The translations under genes were made by a program, and so were the position numbers. The notes under the pieces were generated by a model. The model did not search any database. It saw only the letters and a list, made by a program, of their open reading frames with translations, and was not told the DNA's origin. This document shows, piece after piece, positions 33,213-40,434 of a stretch of 50,487 nucleotides of DNA. The stretch comes from DAOUEX01 sp034430235 (lineage in GTDB: Bacteria > Chloroflexota > Anaerolineae > UBA2200). Location: NCBI GenBank assembly GCA_964478075.1, contig CAYZGO010000023.1, positions 1 to 50,487 of the forward strand. The letters run 5' to 3'. The first letter of the stretch is position 1; each line of letters begins with the position of its first letter.

Positions 33213-34043
33213 TCAAAAAGGAATGGGCGCAATGCTCTCCAGGTCAATCTCTTCCAAGCCGGCCTCAATGCGCTCTACCTCCTCCAGCTCGGCCAGCACT
33301 CCGGCTTGCACATCCTCACGGCACAGCGAGCGGTACACGCAGTAGCGGCACAGGCGCTCGTTCTCCGTCAGCGGGAAGACCTCTTCGCCTCGCCCTTTTA
33401 TCTCCCGCAGCAGTGCCTCGAGGAAGGCATCATCGGCGGCGAACTGCTCTGTACTGTACGCAAGACGCTCCGCCTGCGCAGGGAACTCGGCGAACCAGTA
33501 GAGCATCTCCACCTGCTGTGGAGCTATCGCCACACCGTCGTTGAGCGTCGTCCCGGCCTCCACCAGTACGAAAGGATAGATGCGCGTCTGCAGGCGTTGG
33601 CGGAGCCATTTCCAACTGCTGCGACGCTGCCCCGTCTTCCAATCCACGATGACCCAGCGCTCGCCCGGCTGCCCTGCCAACAGGTCGTACCTGGCCTCCA
33701 GCCGGTAGTCGCCCCATCCCACGGACAGCGTTACCTCCGCTTGGCGCACATCGTCCGGCAGACCCTGCGGCGGCGCATCTCGGTAGTTGGCCCACCAACG
33801 AGCCAGGTCAGAGTCAACTGCTGCGACAGCTTGCAGCGCTTCAACAGAGACACCAGAGTGCAGTTGGCGCATCAGGCGGTGGAAGGCATGGCCCCGCTGC
33901 ATGTGCCGTTCGAATTCCAGCGCGTCTGCCGTCTCTGGCGCGGGCCAGCGGCAGTGCTCCACATAGCGCAGTTGAAAACGCCGCGCGCAATCCACATAGT
34001 CCTGCAAGCTGCTCTGGCTGAAGACAAACCCCTCAGGCAGCAT
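33213..34043 (-). CDS. Fe-S PD-(D/E)XK nuclease (RecB/AddB/Cas4-like)
   Basis: Stand-alone RecB-type nuclease. Residues QSSLQDYVDCARRFQLRYVE near the N-terminus carry the first cluster cysteine; LCRYCVYRSLC near 240-250 carries three more, the 1+3 pattern of AddB and Cas4 Fe-S nucleases. The active-site Asp and the DxK pair lie in RYDLLAG and WVIVDWKTGQ, then an RLQTRIYPFVLVEAG helix (QxxxY-like). 276 residues from the ATG with GGGAGG. It sits 4 bases beyond the UvrD-type helicase stop, third in a helicase-helicase-nuclease operon. No cas genes are nearby, so Cas4 is unlikely. Confidence 0.87.
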   Translation of the reverse strand: MLPEGFVFSQSSLQDYVDCARRFQLRYVEHCRWPAPETADALEFERHMQRGHAFHRLMRQLHSGVSVEALQAVAAVDSDLARWWANYRDAPPQGLPDDVRQAEVTLSVGWGDYRLEARYDLLAGQPGERWVIVDWKTGQRRSSWKWLRQRLQTRIYPFVLVEAGTTLNDGVAIAPQQVEMLYWFAEFPAQAERLAYSTEQFAADDAFLEALLREIKGRGEEVFPLTENERLCRYCVYRSLCREDVQAGVLAELEEVERIEAGLEEIDLESIAPIPF

Positions 34044-34047
34044 TCCA

Positions 34048-36348
34048 TTATCCTCCCGCAGGTTCAATCTTATCCTCACGCAAGTTCGGTTCTATCAACC
34101 TGCGGGAGGATGCCTGACCCTGACGCTGTTCCCAATAGGTGCGCAGCATGGTGAAGGCCACCGCTGGCTGCTTGGGGTCTGCCTCTCTCTTGCCTGTGTT
34201 CCAGGTCACGATCAACTCCCGCTTGGCACGGGTGATGCCCACGTACAGGAGACGCAATCGCTCACTGATGTAATCCAGGCGCGCCTGACGTGAAGGCTCT
34301 CCTTCCATATAGGCTGGTCCGTCTGGGCGGAGTGCCTCCAACTGCCCCAGGGCCTCAGCTACGAGACTCAACCCGTCGCGCACGTACCAGAGTTCGCCTC
34401 TGTAGCGGTCCAGTTCACTGCCCGACGGAAAGTCATAGTTGTTCACCGCAGTGAGGTGCACGCGGTCCCACTCCAGCCCCTTGGCGCGATGCATGGTCGC
34501 CACCACGACCCGCCCCTTGTAGCGCTCAGGGTCAAAGCCAGTATCCTCCGCCGACAGGCCCACAAAGCGGCGTTCGTTGCGGGCTACCACGTGCAACTCC
34601 CGGGCCAGCTCGGCCAGCCGCCAGCGTGGGTTGGCGTCGCTGTAGTCGCGCAGCACCACAGCAAAGTGATAGGCACGAGCCAGGTCTGCAGGCTCATCAA
34701 AGAGGTCCTGAGACAGGGTGAGCAGCAACTGGTCAATGGGCAGGCCCGCCGCCTTGTGCCAGCGCTGTGCTTTCTCCCGGAATCCGAGCAGCAATTCAAA
34801 GCCCTCCTCGTCCTCGCCGAAATCCTGCTCGCGCAGCCAATCGACTCCTAGCCGTGGCCACAGGTAATCCTCGACTTTGCTACACTTTGCCAGGCGTCGT
34901 GCCAGGCTTTTGAAATAGCGGTAGCGTTCTTTGTCCACCTCCTCACGCCAGTGCCACTTCAGGAAGGCAGCCGCCAGCCTCTTGGCATTGTCTGGATCAG
35001 CCAGGTGCATGAGCACGGCCGCCAGTATGCGCGCCGTATCACGGGTGGATGCTGTGCTGTTGAGCAGCTCCACGCAGGACAGGCCCTTTTGCCGCAGTGC
35101 CTCGGCCAACTTGACCCCACGGTCGTTGTCGGGCACGAGCACGGCCACAGTGTGCTCGCTGTGCTCCGGCACCCACTTAGCCAGAGAGGCTGCCACGGTG
35201 CGCACTTCCGCATCCGGCGTGAGCTGGCGGGCGTAAAAGTGGACACGGCATTGCGCATCAGACGGATTGGGCTGCGGATCGCCTTCGGTGGTTGGCTGAA
35301 TGTGCTGCCTGCGGAAGGCCGAGTGCGCCGCCTCGAACGGGTGTTCACTCACAGTCCAGTCCACCAGGTGGTTGGCCAAATCAATGATCGGGGGAGCCGA
35401 GCGCCCGGACTCCGACATCTCCACTGTCCGCACGTCTTTGCGCGACAGGAACTCGCGCAGCAGACGCGGATTTGCCGTGGTAAACGTATAGTACACTGCC
35501 TGGTTCGGATCGCCCACGCGCACCCAACGCCCGTCTGGCCCCGCCAGCACTGTCAGCAAGTCCTGCTGCAACTCGCTCGAATCCTGTGCCTCGTCCTCCA
35601 GGATGAAAGGCCAGCGGTGACGCAGGCGCTCCAGGTAGTCGTTATCCAGCCGCAGCGCGGAGATGGCATACACCACCAGGTCATCAAAGTCCACCTTGCC
35701 TCGGTACGACAGGCTGCGCTGATAATCAGCGTAGACGTCCACGCAGAACTGGGCCAGTGGCCACCGCTCCTCCCGCGAGAGCAGCCAGCTACGGAGCACC
35801 TCCGGCGTCAATTGCCGGTCCTTGGCGCGCTTGATGAAAGCGCTGGCCACGTCGCACGTCAGCTTGGGCCACCACTTCCTGGTGATGCGGTTGATGCGCC
35901 ACTCCTCAATCTCTGGGCTCACGTACTCTTCCAACAACTCTGGATGAGGGCGCAGCCAGGATTCCACTGCATCGGTGAGGATACTCTCCGTCTCACGGGC
36001 ATCAGCGATGGCAAAGTCATCGGCCAGCCCTACCAGGCTCGGGCGCTCGCGCACGATGTCGTGTGACAGTCCGTGCAGCGTGCGCACGCGATAGCCCATG
36101 CCAGGCAGCAGTTTGTACTCGTCCCGCAGGAAACGCCGGATGCGCGCCGTGAAATTGTCCACCGCGGAATTGACCAGTGTTACCACCAGCACTTCCTGAC
36201 CTTCGTCCAGGGTGGTGGCTACCAGCCGCGCCGCCAACGCTGAAAGCACCTCTGTCTTCCCGCTGCCCGGCACGGCGGCAACGCCCATCATGCCACCTCG
36301 ATAGGCCAAAATCTCCTGCTGCGCCTTGCGTGGCTCAAACACCGCCAC
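34048..36348 (-). CDS. UvrD/AddA-type SF1A DNA helicase
   Basis: ATP-dependent 3'-5' DNA helicase. All SF1A motifs are present: I GVAAVPGSGKTEVL (about 21-34), Ia LVNSAVDNF, II ILEDEAQDS, III VGDPNQAVYYTF, IV, V ATMHRAKGLEWDRVHL and VI LLYVGITRAKRELIVTW. 766 residues with a GTG start. There is no nuclease domain at the C-terminus; the nuclease is the separate downstream gene. Its start overlaps the preceding helicase-like gene by 14 bases, so translation is coupled. The terminal residues LIEPNLREDKIEPAGG are encoded by a repeat. It resembles the active motor of an AddAB- or AdnAB-like machine. Confidence 0.92.
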   Translation of the reverse strand: MAVFEPRKAQQEILAYRGGMMGVAAVPGSGKTEVLSALAARLVATTLDEGQEVLVVTLVNSAVDNFTARIRRFLRDEYKLLPGMGYRVRTLHGLSHDIVRERPSLVGLADDFAIADARETESILTDAVESWLRPHPELLEEYVSPEIEEWRINRITRKWWPKLTCDVASAFIKRAKDRQLTPEVLRSWLLSREERWPLAQFCVDVYADYQRSLSYRGKVDFDDLVVYAISALRLDNDYLERLRHRWPFILEDEAQDSSELQQDLLTVLAGPDGRWVRVGDPNQAVYYTFTTANPRLLREFLSRKDVRTVEMSESGRSAPPIIDLANHLVDWTVSEHPFEAAHSAFRRQHIQPTTEGDPQPNPSDAQCRVHFYARQLTPDAEVRTVAASLAKWVPEHSEHTVAVLVPDNDRGVKLAEALRQKGLSCVELLNSTASTRDTARILAAVLMHLADPDNAKRLAAAFLKWHWREEVDKERYRYFKSLARRLAKCSKVEDYLWPRLGVDWLREQDFGEDEEGFELLLGFREKAQRWHKAAGLPIDQLLLTLSQDLFDEPADLARAYHFAVVLRDYSDANPRWRLAELARELHVVARNERRFVGLSAEDTGFDPERYKGRVVVATMHRAKGLEWDRVHLTAVNNYDFPSGSELDRYRGELWYVRDGLSLVAEALGQLEALRPDGPAYMEGEPSRQARLDYISERLRLLYVGITRAKRELIVTWNTGKREADPKQPAVAFTMLRTYWEQRQGQASSRRLIEPNLREDKIEPAGG
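34050..34111. repeat. 15-bp perfect inverted repeat across the helicase C-terminus
   Basis: ATCCTCCCGCAGGTT (34050-34064) and AACCTGCGGGAGGAT (34097-34111) are exact reverse complements. The same CCTCCCGCAGGTT unit recurs as a hairpin at 50017-50043, so it is a dispersed repeat. Here it encodes the last residues of the UvrD-type helicase and supplies the ribosome site of the nuclease gene. Confidence 0.7.
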
Positions 36349-38467
36349 CCTCCCGTGTGCGCCCGGCCCTCAAGAGCGAAGCCTCGCGCAGCAGACGCTG
36401 CACGCACTCCATCAATGGCCCACGTTCCCCGCGACCACGTGGGTTCAACTCGCTGATGCCAAGGTAAACCCTCACCCGGCAACGCCGCAGCAGGCCCAGC
36501 ACGACGCGCCGCAGCATGGATTGTCCGGCCTGAAACTCGTCCTCCTCGCTCCACTTGCGCTCACGCGGCCAATGACGGGTCAGTACAAAGGGATGGGTCA
36601 GGGGCTGGTACAGGCGACGTCCCCAGGAGAGGCTACTCACGTTAAGCCAGAACTGATAGTCAACGGGCCTGTTCTCGGTCAGAAACGTATAGGCCGGGGC
36701 GATGAACAATGCGTTCTGCGCCGCAGGACGCCAGCCACGCCGCACGTACTGTGCGGCCACTACCCCGCCCTCCACCATGCGCACGTAACGCGTGCCCAGC
36801 TCATCCACGTCGTCCACATCCAGTGCCCAGCGGAACTTGGCCACGGACTCGATCAGGTTGGCCGCTGCCGCCGCCGCATCGTAGTCGTTGTGGAAGCCAT
36901 ACCCGGGACGCGCCAACAGCTCATCGAACAGCTTGCTGAAAAAGTGATCGAGCGGCAGCGAGGGCTGCGCACCGTACGCTTCTATCCAGCGCAGCAAATC
37001 ACCGTAGCGTGTGCCCAGGCCAAAGGTGATGCGCTCCTGAATCTCCGGCTTGAGCTGCGCAAAGGTGCGCAGGTGTGGACGGCGGCTCTTGATGACATAG
37101 CGAATCTCCGTCAGGTAGTTGGCGCGCACCCAATCCAGCCCGTCAATGGCCTGCACCAATGCCTGGGCCACGTCGCTGCGCGGCGGGCACATCTCCCAGT
37201 GCGGATGCGCCAACTGCGCCAGGGTCAACAGGCAGCGCACCGCGGGCTCCTCGCGCAGGGCACGCGAGGGACGGTGAGAGCGCGTGGGCACACTGTGACG
37301 CTCGAACTCGGTCATCAAAGCAAAACGAAGAGCATCGTCCACAAAGGGGGCCAGTATTGCTATCTCGCCAGGTGGCACGTTCTCGTCCAGGGTCAGCCGC
37401 AGCACCTCATCCACCACGTTGCGCAATAGCTCCGTGTGAAAGTGCTCCTGGATAAAGCTCAGCGACTGCTCCAGTTGTTCCTCTGTGGGACGTGGGGCAG
37501 CTCCATCCACTCGCAGCAGGCCACTGCTCAAGGCCTGCACCGCTGGAGAGGAGACAAAGGAGGTGTCAAGGGTCACTCTCTGCGTGCACAGCTCGGCAAG
37601 CGCCAGTGCTCCCTGCGGGTCCGCGCCCAGATAGGTGCGGAAGCCGCCATCCTGGTCGTAGACCACCAGCGCTGAGGCGGCGTGTTCGAGCCACTCCCGC
37701 AAGAGGTCGTGTGCAACCGCAATGTCCTCCTCCAGGTTATCGGCGATGAGGTGGCGATAGCGCCGCAGCAGGTAAGCCTTGCACTCAGGCCGCCGCCAGA
37801 CGTAGCGCGTGAAAGTCTCGACTTGCAGAGAAAAGTCGAGCAGATTGTGCTGCAGACAGTAGTCGCGGAAGGCATCGGCCGCGCGTTGTACAGCCTCGTA
37901 CACACGCTCGCGGCTGCTTGGCCCACTCCAGGCGGCGATCAACCGCGCCCCGATTTCGCCATGTGCGAAGCCAAGCAGGGCCGCTTTGTTCAGGTTGTCA
38001 ATGATCTGACTCACCAGCCGGTTGCGCGGCACGGTCACGTCGCCGAAAGCGCCCTCCTCGATAAAAGGCTCCAGCACCTGATCCATGTAATACTGCGCCG
38101 TCTCCAGGGTGAGAAACGTGGGCTCTTGGGACGCGTCGGCAAAACCCGCGGGCCCTGCGATCAGCGGCCAGAAGAGGTCGAGGGTACGCCGCGCCAGGCC
38201 GTCCACGCTGAGCACGTCCACCCGCGCGCCAGCCGGAACCGTTGGGCGACACAGCGCCTCGACGTACGGCCGGCCCAGCGAGCGTTGTGGCACCCACACC
38301 AGGATGCTGTCCGCCCGCACGCCAACGTCAAGCAGATGCAGCATGCGCTGCACAGCCACTGTGGTTTTGCCGCAGCCAGCCAGGCCCTCCAGAAACGTGG
38401 ACTTGGGCTCGCCAATCACTCCCAGGACGAGGTCCTTCTGTTTAGGGGTCAACTCGATTTCGCGCAT
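36335..38467 (-). CDS. Degenerate SF1 helicase-like ATPase (AddB/AdnA-like partner)
   Basis: First gene of the helicase-nuclease operon. Motif I is intact (FLEGLAGCGKTTVAV, about 24-38), with WVPQRSLGR after it. Motif II is altered to LIADNLEEDI in place of DExx, motif III is recognisable in VVYDQDGGFRTYLGADPQGAL, and the motif VI region (VSSLSWGRRLYQPLTHPFVL) lacks the arginine finger pattern. 710 residues, no nuclease or cysteine cluster. This is what one expects of the non-motor partner in AddAB/AdnAB-type complexes, but it could be a free ATPase. The mRNA appears nearly leaderless. Confidence 0.75.
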   Translation of the reverse strand: MREIELTPKQKDLVLGVIGEPKSTFLEGLAGCGKTTVAVQRMLHLLDVGVRADSILVWVPQRSLGRPYVEALCRPTVPAGARVDVLSVDGLARRTLDLFWPLIAGPAGFADASQEPTFLTLETAQYYMDQVLEPFIEEGAFGDVTVPRNRLVSQIIDNLNKAALLGFAHGEIGARLIAAWSGPSSRERVYEAVQRAADAFRDYCLQHNLLDFSLQVETFTRYVWRRPECKAYLLRRYRHLIADNLEEDIAVAHDLLREWLEHAASALVVYDQDGGFRTYLGADPQGALALAELCTQRVTLDTSFVSSPAVQALSSGLLRVDGAAPRPTEEQLEQSLSFIQEHFHTELLRNVVDEVLRLTLDENVPPGEIAILAPFVDDALRFALMTEFERHSVPTRSHRPSRALREEPAVRCLLTLAQLAHPHWEMCPPRSDVAQALVQAIDGLDWVRANYLTEIRYVIKSRRPHLRTFAQLKPEIQERITFGLGTRYGDLLRWIEAYGAQPSLPLDHFFSKLFDELLARPGYGFHNDYDAAAAAANLIESVAKFRWALDVDDVDELGTRYVRMVEGGVVAAQYVRRGWRPAAQNALFIAPAYTFLTENRPVDYQFWLNVSSLSWGRRLYQPLTHPFVLTRHWPRERKWSEEDEFQAGQSMLRRVVLGLLRRCRVRVYLGISELNPRGRGERGPLMECVQRLLREASLLRAGRTREGGGV

Positions 38468-38477
38468 CGCTGAAATC

Positions 38478-38506
38478 AGTATATCACAGACGGGATAGAA
38501 TCACAA
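38478..38506 (-). promoter_or_regulatory. Promoter of the helicase-nuclease operon
   Basis: TTGTGA (38506-38501), 17 bases and TATACT (38483-38478) on the minus strand. The ATG is at 38467, so +1 falls only about 4-5 bases before it and there is no Shine-Dalgarno; the transcript is probably leaderless. Confidence 0.6.
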
Positions 38507-38562
38507 GCGTGGAAGAAGGTTTGGGGCGGAATGCCGTCTTGAGCGCTCGCAGCGCAGCTTTT

Positions 38563-39501
38563 CTATTGAGCCACTGATAGAATCCGCGCCATCATCTCCG
38601 GATCGTCGCGCAGTAGACCGGCAGGCGGCAGCCGCTTCAACAGCAACACCAGGTTGGGATCACGGGCGAACACGTCACGAAACATCGGCAGCGCTTCTTC
38701 GACCCGGCCCAGGTCTGCCAGCGTCACGGCAGGCCAAAATGGCAGTTCAGCGATGTCCGGCGCCATCTGCGCGGCGGTGCGGTATTCCGCCAACGCTTCC
38801 TCCACCCGCTTGTCGCCGAGCAGCGCATCACCCCGGTTCATGTGCTGATAGGCGCGATCCAGCTTCACCAGCCGCCGCAGCTCCAGCAGCGGTTCGGGGT
38901 GATCTTCCACACGGAGATCCACCAGCGTGTCTTCCCCTGGTCGTCCACTCGGCTCCGCATTCACGATGCGCAGCGCCGCACTTTGCTTCCCCCGCAGATC
39001 GCCGCCCACTGCCTGTGCCGCGTCCAGTGCCGCCAGCAGGCGGTCTGCCAGGTCGCCTTCTGCTTCCCGATAGGCCTGGGCCATGGCCGGCCAGACCTCT
39101 CGATTGGCCATCATGTTGGCTTGAACGGTGAAACCCCCACCTGTCTCATGCCCCGCGTCGGCGATACAGCGCGTGCCGGTGTGCACCGCCACCCCGCCCT
39201 GGGCATCCACCATCCCCACCTGCCGCAGGTCGCGGCCCTCATCCGCTGACAGAAGCTCTTCCAGCGCCTCAGACGCCGAGAGGCCCTGGCGCATCCGCTC
39301 CAGACCCTGCGGGCCGTAGGAGACCCGCACCATCGCCTGTGTCGCCACCGCACCGACGCCTGCTTCTGCCCAGCAGACTAAACGCCCCACACCGAACCAA
39401 TGAGACTGCACCGCCACACCGATCTGACCCGTCTCCGAATCGCGGGCCACAATGGAATACGTATGTGCCAGTTCAGAAGGACAGAACTGTGTTCTGTTCA
39501 T
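38563..39501 (-). CDS. DUF1028 (Ntn-hydrolase-like) protein with TPR tail
   Basis: Residues about 8-210 are a DUF1028 domain, related to Ntn hydrolases: AHTYSIVARDSETGQIGVAVQSHWFGVG, GVGAVATQAM, YGPQGLERMRQGLSASEAL, QVGMVDAQGGVAVHTG, FTVQANMM and NAEPSGRPGEDTLVDLRVED. Biochemical role unknown; a threonine hydrolase or transferase has been suggested for the fold. The C-terminal 100 residues hold two TPR-like helix pairs (YQHMNRGDALLGDKRVEEAL, LADLGRVEEALPMF). Many DUF1028 proteins carry a peptidoglycan-binding tail instead. The ATG with GGGAGGATGTG upstream is preferred to the five-codon-longer TTG. Confidence 0.87.
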   Translation of the reverse strand: MNRTQFCPSELAHTYSIVARDSETGQIGVAVQSHWFGVGRLVCWAEAGVGAVATQAMVRVSYGPQGLERMRQGLSASEALEELLSADEGRDLRQVGMVDAQGGVAVHTGTRCIADAGHETGGGFTVQANMMANREVWPAMAQAYREAEGDLADRLLAALDAAQAVGGDLRGKQSAALRIVNAEPSGRPGEDTLVDLRVEDHPEPLLELRRLVKLDRAYQHMNRGDALLGDKRVEEALAEYRTAAQMAPDIAELPFWPAVTLADLGRVEEALPMFRDVFARDPNLVLLLKRLPPAGLLRDDPEMMARILSVAQ

Positions 39502-39524
39502 CACATCCTCCCTCAAGTTAGTGA

Positions 39525-39555
39525 GCTGACCGGCACCCGTAGGGTGCCGGTCAGC
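39525..39555. other. Perfect 14-bp stem-loop between methyltransferase and DUF1028 genes
   Basis: GCTGACCGGCACCC and GGGTGCCGGTCAGC flank a 3-base loop. CTTTTA follows on the plus strand. Both neighbours are on the minus strand, where no T tract follows, so this is either a terminator of plus-strand antisense transcripts or an RNA end stabiliser just after the methyltransferase stop. Confidence 0.6.
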
Positions 39556-39558
39556 CTT

Positions 39559-40125
39559 TTACTCTCGGCGTGACAGGACCAGACTCACGCTGAGATCGCA
39601 ATTCTCGTCAGCAGCAACGACAATGCCACCCTGTGCCTCAAAGAGATGCACGAGGTCTGAGACAGATAGGAAGCGACTGCGCATCAGCAACAACCGTTCG
39701 GCCAGTGCAATCAGTTTCACGCTGAACTGACGGATATCGGGTTCCTCGATGAGCAGCCGCCCCCCGGGCCGCAGCACGCGTAGCAGTTCAGCTGCTGCAG
39801 TGTTGGCACTCTGGAAATGATGGACGGAATCTATGACAATGATGCGGTCAAAAGCACGATTCGCGAAGGGCATGTGTTCAGCCATGCCTGCGCAGGCACG
39901 CATCCCCTTGCGCCGTGCCTCGCCCAACATCCCCCGCGACGGATCGCAGATGACCACGTTCAAGTCCTGGCCCAAGTGCTCGGATACGCGACCAGTACCC
40001 CCACCGACGTCGAGCACGCGATGCCCAGGCGCTGCCTGCAACAGATTCAATAGCCTCGCTGCGTCCTGAAACCGAAAGACCGAGTCATACAAACGCGCTA
40101 TGAGATCAAAGTGCCCGACTCGCAT
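39559..40125 (-). CDS. Class I SAM-dependent methyltransferase (UbiE-like)
   Basis: Small-molecule methyltransferase, substrate unknown. SAM motif I is VLDVGGGTGRVSEHL (about 37-51), motif II VICDPSRGMLGEA, motif post-II GMAEHMPFANRAFDRIIVID, and motif III LLRVLRPGGRLLIEEPD, all typical of the UbiE/COQ5 superfamily. 188 residues, short for UbiE (about 250), so a menaquinone role is not assumed. No strong ribosome site is visible before the ATG. Neighbours give no pathway hint. Confidence 0.87.
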   Translation of the reverse strand: MRVGHFDLIARLYDSVFRFQDAARLLNLLQAAPGHRVLDVGGGTGRVSEHLGQDLNVVICDPSRGMLGEARRKGMRACAGMAEHMPFANRAFDRIIVIDSVHHFQSANTAAAELLRVLRPGGRLLIEEPDIRQFSVKLIALAERLLLMRSRFLSVSDLVHLFEAQGGIVVAADENCDLSVSLVLSRRE

Positions 40126-40434
40126 GGTGTGTTTTACCCCTTACAGCTCACATCTCACACTTCGTGCATCGACGCCTGCCGATCTTCTCCATCTTACCCC
40201 CAGGCAGCGGTCTCTCTACCAGCACTAGCCAATCCGCACCACTACAATCGATGGCCAACAGACGCACTGCTCGCATCAGTGTCAAGAGCTGGTGCTGGCC
40301 AGCATCTCCTGGCTGGCACTCTAGCACCGCCGTGGGACGGGCGACGCCAGGAAGCAGGCCCTCACATCAATATGCGAGCTAGACCGCGGCACCAGGTGAA
40401 GCAAAGCATGGCAAGCACCGCCGAACGCGAGGTT
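40126..40434. other. Non-coding gap with a hairpin repeat
   Basis: No gene seen in 309 bases. Around 40290-40335 GGTGCTGGCCAGC and CTGGCTGGCAC can fold with G-U pairs. This resembles the CTGGTGCTGGCA palindromes at 45450-45630, suggesting the same dispersed family. Confidence 0.4.

Noticed and set aside
34951..36066. 371-residue plus-strand ORF opposite the UvrD-type helicase
   Set aside because: Antisense shadow of a gene with all SF1 motifs; no domain visible.
39481..39497. AGAAC-TGT-GTTCT dyad at the start of the DUF1028 gene as a second SOS box
   Set aside because: The centre is 3 bases, not 4, and it lies inside codons 2-7 rather than at a promoter.
39525..39555. Stem-loop as intrinsic terminator of the methyltransferase gene
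   Set aside because: The T run is on the plus strand; the minus-strand RNA lacks a U tail after the stem.
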